Positions 1 through 10,246 of a stretch of 24,730 nt of DNA are shown here, piece after piece. The DNA comes from Pleurotus ostreatus/Saccharomyces cerevisiae fusant (taxonomy: Eukaryota > Opisthokonta), in assembly GCA_024196135.1 (NCBI GenBank), contig JAMQCK010000403.1, positions 1 through 24,730 on the forward strand, given 5' to 3'. The position numbers and the translations under genes are program-made. Every line of letters starts with the position of its first letter. Positions within the stretch are counted from its first letter, which is position 1. The notes beneath the pieces are model-generated. The model did not search any database. It saw nothing but the letters and a program-made list of their open reading frames with translations, and was not told the origin of the DNA.

Positions 1-36
1 GGTGTGGATGCGAAGTTCTTGAAGGCGGCGCTATAG
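1..36 (+). CDS. Possible C-terminal end of an upstream gene (partial)
   Basis: Read from base 1, the first frame gives eleven residues, GVDAKFLKAAL, and then a TAG stop at 34-36. The composition is plausible for the end of a protein leaving the window on its left side, but eleven codons are too few to assign a family. It could equally be non-coding. Confidence 0.25.
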   Translation, partial: GVDAKFLKAAL

Positions 37-758
37 GTGCAAAATCATTACGAGCACGGTAGTTCTCAATCATGTATTTTTATCTCGCCAGAGCAATGGA
101 TAGTGTCATGGACATCAGCTTGCATGGACATGGGCGCCAGGGAAGGCTGGGAGACGAACATGCAAGCTCGCGTGCGATGCAGTCCATTGCAAACCAGTAC
201 GAGTGGGTCAGTATTTGCGTTTGTTTATCGTAACTTCCGCACTTCCGTCACGCGCGGGCTCTTCTATTATTCTCAAGCCTACATCAGCGATGCGGGCACT
301 TTCGTGCGCGCGCTGAATTGCGATGTTCTCCTCTGATGGCCCCAGGCAGCCAAATTGGGTGAGAAGTCCATCCATTCAATGCCAACGAAGAAAGCAGTAG
401 CGATGAAGAGACTTTGAGGCACTTGCATCTCTCCCTACCCTATTGCACTCCTCGACCCCATGACGGCTAATGTCAGGTTAGTGCTACCGCCCAACGCCGC
501 CGCTATTCACTTATCCCCTGCAGCTGTACTGAACAGGCACTAAATGGGAGACGCCGGCGCGATCAGGAAGATCAGCGCTCTTGGAACACTTGAGGCTTGC
601 CCGAGCGCTCATCATGCGCGCCTCCCTTCGGGTGCACGCTCCCTCCGTGCCGCCGATCGTCAAGGGACCGGTGCTATCCACTACTTGATAGCAGTGCTTG
701 GGAAAATATCGGTGGCGTGTCTCTCTTCTCTTTCCCTCATCGAGGAGCTCGTTCGCGA
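37..758. other. Gene-free stretch upstream of the SKG6-like gene
   Basis: No reading frame here shows family resemblance or splice-consistent continuation. The short open frames on both strands are of mixed composition. The stretch presumably holds the promoter and 5' UTR of the membrane protein gene that starts at 759. I saw no clear TATA box close to that start. Confidence 0.4.
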
Positions 759-2120
759 ATGAGAGCGGGAAGTATGCCTTCTCGGGCGATTGCCCTCGCT
801 TTGCTGGCGGCTTGCGCACACGCGAGGCCTCGGAACATCACGCTGGACGACGATATGCCGGGAAACAATGTAGCGAGCATCAGCTACGATCCGGCGGGGG
901 CGTGGTTCGAGGGACAACTCTGCGAGAGTGCGTGCTTTCATGTCCAGCTCTGTGCTCAGACGGGCTTATGTCCCCCGCTTCTCAAGGCTGCAGAGCTATG
1001 CCTGACCGAAATACCGTCTACAACGGGACCTGGCATCATACGACGGACGACGATACCATTGATACGCAGGACACGACCATGACCATTCAGTTCACTGGTG
1101 CGCAACTTCACACAGAACTTCCTCGCGAGTTGCTCACCGAGAATCATAGGAACGGCGCTATACGTCTACTGCGTTATCGCAAACAACGTCTCTGAGGGAA
1201 CCGGGACGATGGCGAACTACGACTTTACCCTTGACGGCCAGGACGCGGGCAACTACCATCACGACCCCGAGAACGTGACGGACTACTTCTACAACGTACC
1301 CGGTGCGTTTCTGCGTTTGGCATCAGCTTTTTGCGTGTTGCCATCGATGGCCGAGACTGACTGGGCTTGATGCGCAGTCTACACGGTCTCAGGACTGGAG
1401 AACGACTCGCATGAGTTGATCGTGAATATTGCCGGTGGGAGCGGCGTCTCGGGGTCATCATTGATGCTCTTTGACTACTTCACCTACACGTACGTCTAGC
1501 CTTTTATTCACCGCTTTCCGAGTCAGTATTCACACGCCTTGTCCAGGTACGACGATGATCCCTCCGAACCAACATCATCGTCTGCTGCACCCACCACGTC
1601 CGAGTCCGCCTCTGCGACCGCAAGCGCTACTCCCAAGTCGAAAACCGATGTTGGTGCGATCGTCGGAGGAGTTATTGGCGGCGTGGTCGGGGCAGCAGCC
1701 TTTGCTGTCGCCCTGTTCCTCTTCTTGCGCAGAAGACGAGCTCGTCGTTCGCCTGTGCTGCTCAGTGATAGTGAGATTCGCGGAAAGGGCTACCCCACTT
1801 TGAATCCCTATCCTGCCCCTGAGCCAGTAGCCGTTCCGCCGATAGCTACTGGAGAAGGTGCGTCGTTCCAGCCCTCATGCCGGTTTATCACTGGATATTT
1901 TCTAGTGACGGCTACTTCACCAACAAAGTCGCTCTCCCCATTAGGTGCCTCCCATCGCGCTCCTTCGGATGCTGGGTCCCTCTCCGTGTCTTCCCCAACT
2001 GTTTCAGCGCCTTCCACGTCCGAGACGCAAATGGCACTTGACACGCGAGTCCGGGATATGGAGGCGAGGATTGCACATCAGGAAAACTGTATCCTGCCAA
2101 TCGGCACTGAACGAAGATGA
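759..2120 (+). CDS. SKG6-like single-pass transmembrane protein
   Basis: Proposed exons are 759-927, 987-1097, 1150-1302, 1378-1489, 1547-1857 and 1906-2120, about 356 aa, with all splice phases agreeing. The layout is that of the basidiomycete SKG6-type (Axl2/SKG6 helix) proteins. Residues ~1-25 look like a signal peptide (a second ATG is at 774). A beta-rich extracellular domain follows, with the sequence words VYNGTWH, ALYVYCVIANN and LFDYFTYT. Next come a Ser/Thr/Ala-rich stalk and one membrane helix at ~216-242, beginning GAIVGGVIGGVVG and ending in a four-Arg stop-transfer signal. The cytoplasmic tail is Ser/Pro-rich and ends in a short amphipathic segment (ALDTRVRDMEARIAHQE). The family is presumed to sit at the plasma membrane or cell surface, with role unknown. 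The last intron (1858-1905) is 48 nt and stop-free, so a 372-aa retained form is possible. Family call is good; the exact start is less certain. Confidence 0.8.
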
Positions 2121-2474
2121 TTGACAACATTCGTCAATAATCATCGTGATCACCGTCTAAAAGCTCGAATGGCTGGATTATCACAGTCCCCGACTCAAAA
2201 CATGCAAAAGGACGCGAATTAAGCGGAAATGCCCACATAAATATGCTACCCTTGTACGACAAGGCAGTAATGATTACACTAAATGGAAGCGCCAATCGAG
2301 GGTGAACAACGCTTTAGAAACGGTGGTATCATCCCCGAATAGCACAACTCTCACCACAATAAACATCAGACATAGGCAACGAGGCACATTATGTAGGACT
2401 GTAACGACTGGCATTGTACTCGCTAAGGACACATTACACAAACTATATATGCCTAGACAGCCATAGAATCGACG
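2121..2474. other. Convergent intergenic region
   Basis: AT-richer sequence lies between two convergent stop codons. It must contain the two 3' UTRs and the polyadenylation sites of the flanking genes. No coding frame or structured repeat was recognised. Confidence 0.5.
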
Positions 2475-4546
2475 TCAAGTAGCGCGAGGGCAACGGACCG
2501 ACCACCGGTTGCCGAATACACCTTCGAACCACTGGCCAGACGTCAGAACAATGCCTCGAAACAACTGAAGCCCAACATACCTGACTTTCTTGAAGAGATC
2601 CGACATGAGACGATGGAAAGCAGGAGCTCTCGACGCTCGAAGTGCAGCCAGTGACTGAGCATGGTCCTTGTAGACGTTGCTGACCTTATCATACGAGAAC
2701 TCCATGCTACTGCCGTTCTTGCGGTCGTCAAGGGCAGCGAGGACCTGAGCTCATGATTAGCAAGTTGAGCAGGAGAATATGTTATTGAACTCACCGCCGT
2801 CGCGGCAAGGGCCACCATGGCGATAGGGAGCTCGGGATCACCATTGTCGGGGTTCATATCAAAAAACTTGTCGTGAAACTTGCGCGCATAGGAGCGGCGA
2901 CCTGGACCGTTGAAGACCACGTCCTGGATGACGGACAGGACGCAGCGGTGAGAGTATGGCTTGGTCGCATCATACGTTCCGTTGTCCTGAAGGTCGGTGA
3001 GGGAAAGCACAAGATAGCGGTGGCCAGGCTTACCTTCCGCGCATAGTGGAAAGAGGCTTGCTCCTGCAGGTTGTGCACGGCGCTGGCGAGGGCGGCCTGA
3101 TCGTCTTCGGGGAGCGAGTAGAATCCAGTGACCTTGTCGTCTGCCTTCCTCTTGAACGCGGAGCGGAGGACGGTCACACGATTAGTGATCTGCAAGCAAG
3201 TCAGCGCGGGTAAGCATACAGAATACGAAGCAACTTACCATAGGATCAAAGCGGGTGCTGTACGTCGGGTCGTTGAGAAGCCGCGCTCGGATAGCGTCAG
3301 CTTGAAGCTCCTCAGCGGCCTCCACGAGCATCTGCTGGTATAGCAGGGAGAGCGTGCTCGGATCGGGCATACCGTCAACAAAGAGGGTGTGGCCGATGAC
3401 CTTCTCGAAGGTGCGCTTAAGGACCGCCTGGACCTTGGGAGTCTGAATCTTAAGCGAAAGAACACGCTGATTAGGATACTCCTCGACGAGCCAAGTTGAT
3501 GGGTGGTAGCCAGGAGCAGGGGTGGCAGAGTGCATCGCAGGAGCTTGGGGAGGGATAGGCGGGACCGCGGGAGGAAGACCCGGCGCGGGAAAACCTTGCG
3601 TTGGGTTGGGATGCATAGTCGGCGCTGAAGGTTGGGGCTCGGAGGGCGAGGATGGCGTGCCAGACGCGGGCGCCGGCAAGGTCGGACCAGTGTGGGGCAG
3701 ACTACCTGCATCGTTGCCATCGTCATCATCGAAATGAGGTTCCTGCAAGCAATCAGCACTTCGAACACGGTTGAGGCGAGATACTCACCTCGTCCCGACG
3801 CGCGCGCTCCCGCGCAGACATCACACTGCTCTGATGGGACAGTTAGTCACCGAGAGCATTGCGCTAGTCGCTCAACGCACCGTCACAACCATTCCCGCAT
3901 CCCCAGGCTCCTGCTCCTCGGTCTCAGACTCTAGCATATACGCAGCAGTTGCGCCGGGATCCATATCACCGTAAACGTCACCATCATCACCTTCAACAAA
4001 GTCCTGCTCATCCTCATTGCTGCGGTAAGAGCGGTGGTCGTCGTCGTCGTCGTCGAGCACGGGCTCATCATCCTCGTCATCCGAAGGGAGCGGAACCTCC
4101 TCCGGTGCGCGACGACGGCGAGCCTGGGTCTTCACACGAGGATCCGAGTTTGGGCGCGCGTTCTCGTCATCTGCGGACAATGTCAAATGACGATGTAGAA
4201 GAGGGTGAAGGAGCGCACACACCGGGATTACTAGGCTTACGACGCTTGGCCGCCGGAAGCTCTCCGTTTGGAGAGGCAGGTCGCTTAGGATCAGCAGCCT
4301 TCTTCTTGCCCCTGGAAGTGCCATTGACCGCTGCCCAAGGAGGTAAGCAGTTGACACAATGCACGAGAAGTTGATGCACTCACGTTGCTCCGTCAATACC
4401 TTGCGTGTAGCCCCCTTCTGGCGTCCGCTGTTGGATACACCACCGTGGCTGGCAGTCTGCCGATCCCGCTGGTTGCGGGAACGAGTGCTGTTGGCCGCAG
4501 AGGCGCGCGTTGAGCGTGCAGAGGCTTGCTTGTTGGGAGTAGACAT
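2475..4546 (-). CDS. DUF6532-domain protein
   Basis: Exons on the minus strand, in coding order, are 4546-4384, 4330-4223, 4170-3881, 3830-3789, 3742-3239, 3189-3034, 2986-2795 and 2744-2475. This gives 574 aa with every splice phase consistent and introns of 46-53 nt. The N-terminal ~200 residues are disordered, with basic nuclear-signal-like runs (RGKKKAADPKRP, AAKRRK, QARRRRA) and an Asp/Glu stretch. A Pro-rich linker follows at ~215-285. The DUF6532 region runs from ~290 to 550, recognised by RTFEKVIGHTLFVDGMPDP, PYSHRCVLSVIQDVVF and PELPIAMVALAATAV, then a helix ending HRLMSDLF. This family is expanded in Agaricomycetes and has no known biochemical function. A nuclear location is inferred only from the basic runs. 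The 42-nt fourth exon is required to keep frame. Family call rests on remembered pattern, not a search. Confidence 0.85.
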
Positions 4547-6252
4547 TATAGGGAGTTGAGTAGTGGGTGGGAATTAGGGAGGTTCGAGACGCGGACGAAG
4601 CGCACAGATATGGTAAGAGGTAGGTCGTGAGGAAGGGCCATGGGAACGTACAGTATATATACCTGGTCGGAAAATCACGGAGCCACTAACTGTTCTCGAA
4701 TGTTCGCTGCCACGTATAGGCGGTGTTCTCGCTGCCTCTGCCTGGACGTATGTCAGCCTCGCCAGAGCGCAGCTATCAATGCCCTGTGCGAGGAGCTCTC
4801 AAAAGGTGCACCCTGAGTAAAATGCCTGAGGTTCCATATACAGTGAGCCATTGGTCAAACCTATCATCCTGATGAACGCGTGAGCATGCGCGTCAGACGC
4901 GTCCGGTCACGCATATGTGTTCACTGTGACATGTGTGACATCAGATCTCGTTGACCTCATCTTCCAAGTATTTTGTTCCTCTTGTACACAAGGCATCGTA
5001 CATATTATGCACCAAAGCAAGTAGTACACATCTAAAGCTACATAGAATATACAATAGAAGGCCCTGAAATGGACATAGACGCTCCCTATCTGGGTCTTAA
5101 TCACACCTTACCTGGCTCAAAGGGTTGGACGCCAAGTTGGACACACCAGAGTGAGGAGGAAGTAAGGAGGGCAAACTCATGTAGAACACGTTGGATACTG
5201 AGCTGGGCAAGAGTGACAGGAGTGAGGGCAGCGACACAGATGGTGGGCAGCCATTGGACCAAAGCTCCGAGAGGGGGGCAGATGACAAGCACAGGCCGAA
5301 AGCGCGCAGCGCAGCAAGCGGTCGCTCATTCGGAAGATTGTGAATTGAATCGGGGATGTCGCGGAGGATGTCTGCGATGGTCAAGCGTTACGGATCAGCA
5401 ACACCCAAGGGGAGGGTCAGGAAACGAGCTCATATTGCCGCTCGCTGGACGAATATTCATTGCTGAACAAGTTGGAAGTGGCGAGGGCGAGACCAGCGGA
5501 CGACGGCACGAAAATGAGCGCAAAAAAACGTCGGACACATGTGCGAGATCGTTGGAGCGTTGGGAAGACATTGTTGAGCTGATTGGGTCGATGACGAAGG
5601 CGCAGGTGATTGGGGTGGCCTCGCTCGCCGGCCGGCGATTCCTTGCTTTGTCGCGTCCCACAAGAGTCTAAGCGTCGTTAGTCCACCGCAAGCGCTGGAG
5701 AGAAGTATTACGCACTATAAATCCCACCCGACACATATACCGCCACGCTCGGACCGTTGCGTTATCCTTCTCGTGGGATGAATTTTCATCGTGTTGGCGG
5801 TTGTATTGACTGGCGGGTGTGGAGTGCAGCGAGGAGGAGCGGCGGGCGGAGATGAAGAGAGGCGTGGGGAGACGAGGCCTGGTCCTAGAGCATGTGAGTG
5901 CTGTTGAGCAGCGAGGAGGTCCGCAATGGTAGGCCGCTGCTGTATCCGATAGCGCCCGCTACGCAATGATGGAGGAAAACATGCAAAGTTCGGACAGAAA
6001 AAGCGGAGACCGCCAAGCACTGCTGGAATGACCCCACCAGCGGGGCCAGACACTATCACAGGAGCGCCTGCAACGCAGAATTTGCAGCTCGACGGTGGGT
6101 GATGACAAGAAGAAAACGGCGCGAGACCGCGGGCTGAGGTGACCGTCACGTCACGCACTCGGCAGCGATCGAGAATATTCATTTCTTGATCTTGACTTCG
6201 ACGCGCCTGACACCCTGCGCTACCTCACAGACCACATTATCTCTGCTATATC
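4547..6252. other. 1.7-kb stretch without a supportable gene, left of the transposase
   Basis: Open frames of 60-200 codons occur on both strands, the longest at 5069-5671 on plus and 5715-6182 on minus. None shows a recognisable domain. The minus-strand frames do not join in phase even though an intron-like segment (GTGCGT ... CTAAC ... TTAG, 5715 down to 5668) sits between two of them. A TATAAAT is at 5715-5721. The stretch should contain the left end of the Plavaka element, but I could not identify a terminal inverted repeat. Two 10-base inverted matches to the right flank (5130-5139 with 9588-9597, and 6079-6088 with 9634-9643) are within what chance would give. Confidence 0.4.
4654..4661 (-). 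promoter_or_regulatory. Possible TATA box of the DUF6532 gene
   Basis: An alternating TATATATA run lies 108 bases upstream of the ATG at 4546. The motif is self-complementary, so strand is assigned only from the neighbouring gene. The spacing is somewhat long but acceptable for a fungal 5' UTR. Confidence 0.35.
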
Positions 6253-9200
6253 ATGTTTTGCAATGGCTGCTTTCGCACCTACGCCCCGGGCCGCTCCTGG
6301 ACAGGACATCTGAAGCAGTCGAAGAATCCGAACTGCCGCAGGCAGTTCGAGCAAATGCGTGCTCGTGCACAGGCGCCGAATGATTCTACCACTCCTCATC
6401 GCCCGCCTGTCCCTTCCCCCTCTCTCCCACCCCCATCACACCTCGATACCGTCTCTCCCCTACCCGATCCCGCAGATCCAAGTCGCGAAGAGGCGATAGT
6501 CACTGACCCTGCTGGTGACCTCTTCGGAGATTACAATGCAGATTATGCTGACGAAGATCTGCCTGGACTGGATGACGACGGTGCTCTTGAAGTATCGCGA
6601 GATGTCGAGGGCGAGGTCTCCGATGAGGAAGACTCGGACTCAGACATCGACGAGATTGACGCTGCCCTTGAAGGTGGCTTCGAGCCCGACCGTCCACAAG
6701 GCCCGCACGATGATGATGTCGAGATGGATGAGATCCAGAGTCAGTTGCAGGACCGCGCTTTGGATGACCGACGGGAGGAACGCGACCGCGCTGAGCGTCA
6801 GCTTCGCCGCCCTCCTGTGGTTGAAAAGTACCCGGGACGTGCAGGAGAACCTGTTGCTGAGAAACATGAAGACTGCGCCAATGCGCGATATCAGCAGTCG
6901 TTGCGCAACGCGCCGTCAGACGTATACGGGGTGTTTGGCCACCGGCTCTCCTGGAATCTCGCACGCTGGGCGAAGACGCAGGACATCAGCGGATCTACAG
7001 TCGATCAACTCCTTGCTATCCCTGAGGTACGAAGACTGCACTTTTTGTGGAATCAATCACTGACTCGGGGTTCAGCTTGTTGAGAAACTCGACCTGCCGT
7101 ACCGAACCTCCGCACAACTTAACAAACTAGTCGACACCCTACCTGGACGGCCCCGCTTCCAACGCCGTGATGTCGTAGTGGGTGGGCGACGTTTCGACGT
7201 CTACTTCCGCGACATAATCGAGTGCGTGCGAGCACTGATCAGTGACATTGACCTTTGTCCACTGCTCATGTTCATCCCCGAGCGTCACTACGCCGACGAG
7301 CGGAAGACCAATAGGCTCTACCACGATATGAACACCGGTGAATGGTGGTGGACTAGTCAGGTATGCTCAAGCTTCATCCAGTAATGGGCCTATGTACTTA
7401 TGTATCTCAGGACGAGCTTGAAAAGCGGAAGCCGGGTGCCACTATCATACCGATCATACTCTCGAGCGACAAAACCCAGCTCACTTCTTTCCGTAACAAG
7501 AGCGCGTACCCCGTCTACATGACCATTGGGAACATTCCAAAGGAGATCAGACGGAAGCCCTCGATGCGTGCATACGTCCTCCTCGGGTACCTACCCACTT
7601 CCCGCCTATCCCACATCTCGACCGAAGCCGCCCGCCGTCGTTGCCTCGCCAATCTCTTTCACATCTGTCTACGTCGAATCGTGCGCCCTCTCAAGGAGTC
7701 TGGACTTGTGGGAGTTCATATGGCCACGGCAGACGGTGTTGTTCGTCGCATGCACCCCCTCTATGCCTGCTACATTGCGGACTATCCCGAACAGGTCCTT
7801 TGCACCTGCGGGAGGTACGGCGATTGTGCACGGTGCGGACAGAAGCTGGAGTCGCTCGGGGACTTCGACCGGCAGCAAGCTGATGGTGAACGCAATGTGT
7901 ACCGTCAGCTGGGGCCCGTTCTTGATGTACTCCGTACATACGATGATGATCCAGTGGGCTATTCGTCGCGCTGCAAGCAGCTTGGTCTCCGCCCGGTGGT
8001 CAAGCCGTTCTGGCAGGGACTTCCATTCGTCCAGCCCTTCCGAGCCATCACCCCCGATGTCTTACATCAGCTATATCAGGGAGTAATCAAGCACCTGGTA
8101 TCATGGCTCGTGGAGATCTTTGGTGCCCCCGAGATCGACGCCCGCTGCCGCCGAGTGCCCCCGAACCACAACGTCCGGCTCTTCATGGATGGCATCTCGT
8201 CGCTCAGCTTCATTACCGGGCAGACACATGACGAAATCTGCCGTCTGCTGCTCGGTCTCATACTCGACATCCCCCTCGCCAACCGCGCGCATGGTCGTGT
8301 CGTACGCGCCGTCCGCTCCATCCTCGACTTCCTCTACCTCGCGCAGTATCCCATTCACACCGACGAGTCCCTTCAGCGAATGAACGACGCTCTGGACCTG
8401 TTCCACCAGGAGAAGGACGTCTTCATCCAGCTCAAGGTTCGAGATAACTTCAACATCCCGAAGCTGCATTTTGCTGTCCACTACCTTCACAGCATCAAGA
8501 TGTTCGGTACGACTGACAACTTCAACACTCAGTACACGGAGCGTCTCCATATCGACTTCGCCAAGGACGCATACGCCGCTACCAATAAGAAGGACGAGTT
8601 CGCGCAGATGACCATCTGGCTCGAGCGCAAAGAGAAGATACATCGACACGAGCAGTACATCAAGTGGTGCTTGTCCGGCTGTCCCGCGCTGCAGCCCTGC
8701 GACTGGACGCCACCAGGTCTCGACCTGGATCGAACCCTGCGTCTTTCGAAGCGCCCGTCTGCCACCGTTCGCCTTGACCATCTCTCACGCGACTACGGCG
8801 CAGAGGTTATCGTACCGGCGTTGAAGCGATACGTCGCACTTCGGAACGATCCCTCGCTCACTCGACGGCAGGTCGAAGATGCCGTGCACAGCGTCAATCT
8901 GCGGTTCTCAAAGGTCAAGGTGTGGCATCGCATCAAGTTCGTGGTCGAGGACCGCCTCTCGGGCAAGCGGATCACGAAAGATTCGATCCACGCCCGTCCT
9001 TCTCGCAAGAACAAGCGAGGTGTGGTACTTCCTGGCCGCTTCGACACTGCCCTGATTTACGACGGTACCAGTGACGTGACGGGGATCAAAGGTATGTACC
9101 CTCGAAGTCATGTTCTGTAGGACGAGATCGCTCATTCGGCGCGCAGGGAATCGCGTTGGTCGCATACGAGCTGTCTTCAGCCTCCCTGATGCTGCCATTC

Positions 9201-9508
9201 CGTCGCTTTTCCGACCGGGTGTGATCCCCCACAAACACCTTGCCTATGTCGAGTGGTACACGCCGTTCTCGGCTCGACCAGAACGGGATCACTTGATGTA
9301 CAAGGTAAGCCGGTGCATGACGGATGGTGGTGAGCGAGCCCTTGCGAGTATTGTCCCGCTCGAGCATATACGGCGAAGCATTCACTTGTTCCCAAAGTTC
9401 GGCCGCGTGGCGCCTGCAGACTGGACGAGCAGTAATGTCCTCGACCGCTGCAGGACGTTCTATGCGAACCCCTTCACTGATAAACACTTGTATCGCATCC
9501 TGTATTGA
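6253..9508 (+). mobile_element. Plavaka-type DNA transposon, transposase gene
   Basis: Exons are 6253-7026, 7076-7360, 7411-9091 and 9147-9508, giving 1033 aa with no frameshift or internal stop. Introns are 49, 50 and 55 nt. The protein starts with a C2HC zinc finger (C3, C6, H19, C28), normally used for DNA binding, followed by a Pro- and acid-rich linker to ~170. The Plavaka core follows: RHYADERKTNRLYHDMNTGE and the WWW-TSQ turn (~330-353), IIPIILSSDKTQ with D373, NKSAYPVYMTIGNIPKEIRR (~382-400), TADGV with D461, and IADYPEQ with D477. A Cys cluster is at C484, C486, C492 and C495, and TERLHIDFAKDAY carries E730. These acidic residues are the likely catalytic set, which is an inference. 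The C terminus (HLAYVEWYTPF, SIHLFPKFG, DWTSSNVLDRC) is the family's usual ending. Plavaka belongs to the CACTA/CMC-related elements of Agaricomycetes. The intact frame suggests a young or recently active copy. Element ends were not found. Confidence 0.93.
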
Positions 9509-9673
9509 TCTTGTATATTATCTCCTGATTACCGTATCCTGGAATAATTCAGATGATTTGTACATATGATCTTCATACAAGCACTGCCAACTTGGCTCGA
9601 CTCATCACACATGCACAAGAATTGAAAACAGCCGCTGCAAATTACTGTCAACATTGCCAATCCTGCTCGATAA

Positions 9674-9922
9674 CTCCCGCCATCGACGATTGGCGACGAT
9701 GTTCTCGTCCTCACCACCAATCCGTACCAATCACCGACAACCGTTTTTCCTGATGCAGCATTGCAAGACCAGCACGGACCGGCGCCTGCCTCTAACTCCG
9801 GCGAAGAAGCCTTGCGACGACAGATAGACAGTCTGCAGGCAGAGATTGCTATGCTTCACGACCAACAGCGGGAGATGATGAACAATATGTCAGCACCACC
9901 GCCTGGGTATAGCGACGTCTAA
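9674..9922 (+). pseudogene. Truncated SKG6-like membrane protein, cytoplasmic tail only
   Basis: After a TAA at 9671-9673, one frame stays open for 82 codons to a TAA at 9920-9922. It contains NPYQSP (compare NPYPAP in the tail of the gene at 759-2120). It then has a heptad-patterned helix (EEALRRQIDSLQAEIAMLHD) and the terminus PPPGYSDV, a common ending in SKG6-like proteins and one that includes a PPxY (PPGY) WW-domain ligand. No ATG, signal peptide, ectodomain, membrane helix or splice acceptor in phase is present upstream before the transposase stop at 9508, and none of the missing part was found left of the transposase. I infer a gene whose 5' part was removed or displaced when the Plavaka element arrived. 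It could instead be an exon of a gene whose other exons I did not recognise. Confidence 0.55.
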
Positions 9923-10246
9923 GTTATGGATGGAGGCGAGCAGCGTGTCGATAGTCGGGGGCTCTATGGTTTGGGTTCTTGCATGTTTTCTCAGTCTCAC
10001 ACAATCTTGATACCTTACACTGTATTTGTAGTAGTCTCGCCGTCCCAAGTTAGATTCCTTGCAAGCAGTCCCCGCGCGACACGGTGTGACGTGACGTTAC
10101 TGTTCGCGTTCTTCGCGCCTGTCATCATCATCGGCGATCCGACGCGGTTGACTGTCGTACTCGGCTCGATCAGCGTCGGCGCTATGACGGTCCAGGGGAA
10201 GCATCCTCGTTCTTGACCTCCGCGTTTTAGTCTTCACCCTTTCGCC
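9923..10246. other. Intergenic, upstream of the methyltransferase gene
   Basis: No coding frame continues into the methyltransferase start. The stretch must hold the 3' end of the truncated gene and the promoter of the methyltransferase. A C/T-rich patch lies shortly before the ATG. No TATA box was seen. Confidence 0.35.

Noticed and set aside
5069..5671. 200-codon plus-strand open frame
   Set aside because: No domain, no recognisable composition and no splice-compatible extension. In GC-rich sequence a frame of this length can arise by chance.
5097..6182. Possible minus-strand gene with a consensus-looking 48-nt intron (5715-5668)
   Set aside because: Joining the two open frames across that intron gives an immediate stop in one frame and, in another, an exon with no ATG. 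The peptides show no family resemblance.
5130..9643. Short inverted matches (10 bases) between the left and right flanks of the transposase as terminal inverted repeats
   Set aside because: GCCAAGTTGG and AATTTGCAGC each match for 10 bases only and do not extend. Given the lengths compared, a fraction of one such match is expected by chance, and neither sits at a plausible element end with a target-site duplication.
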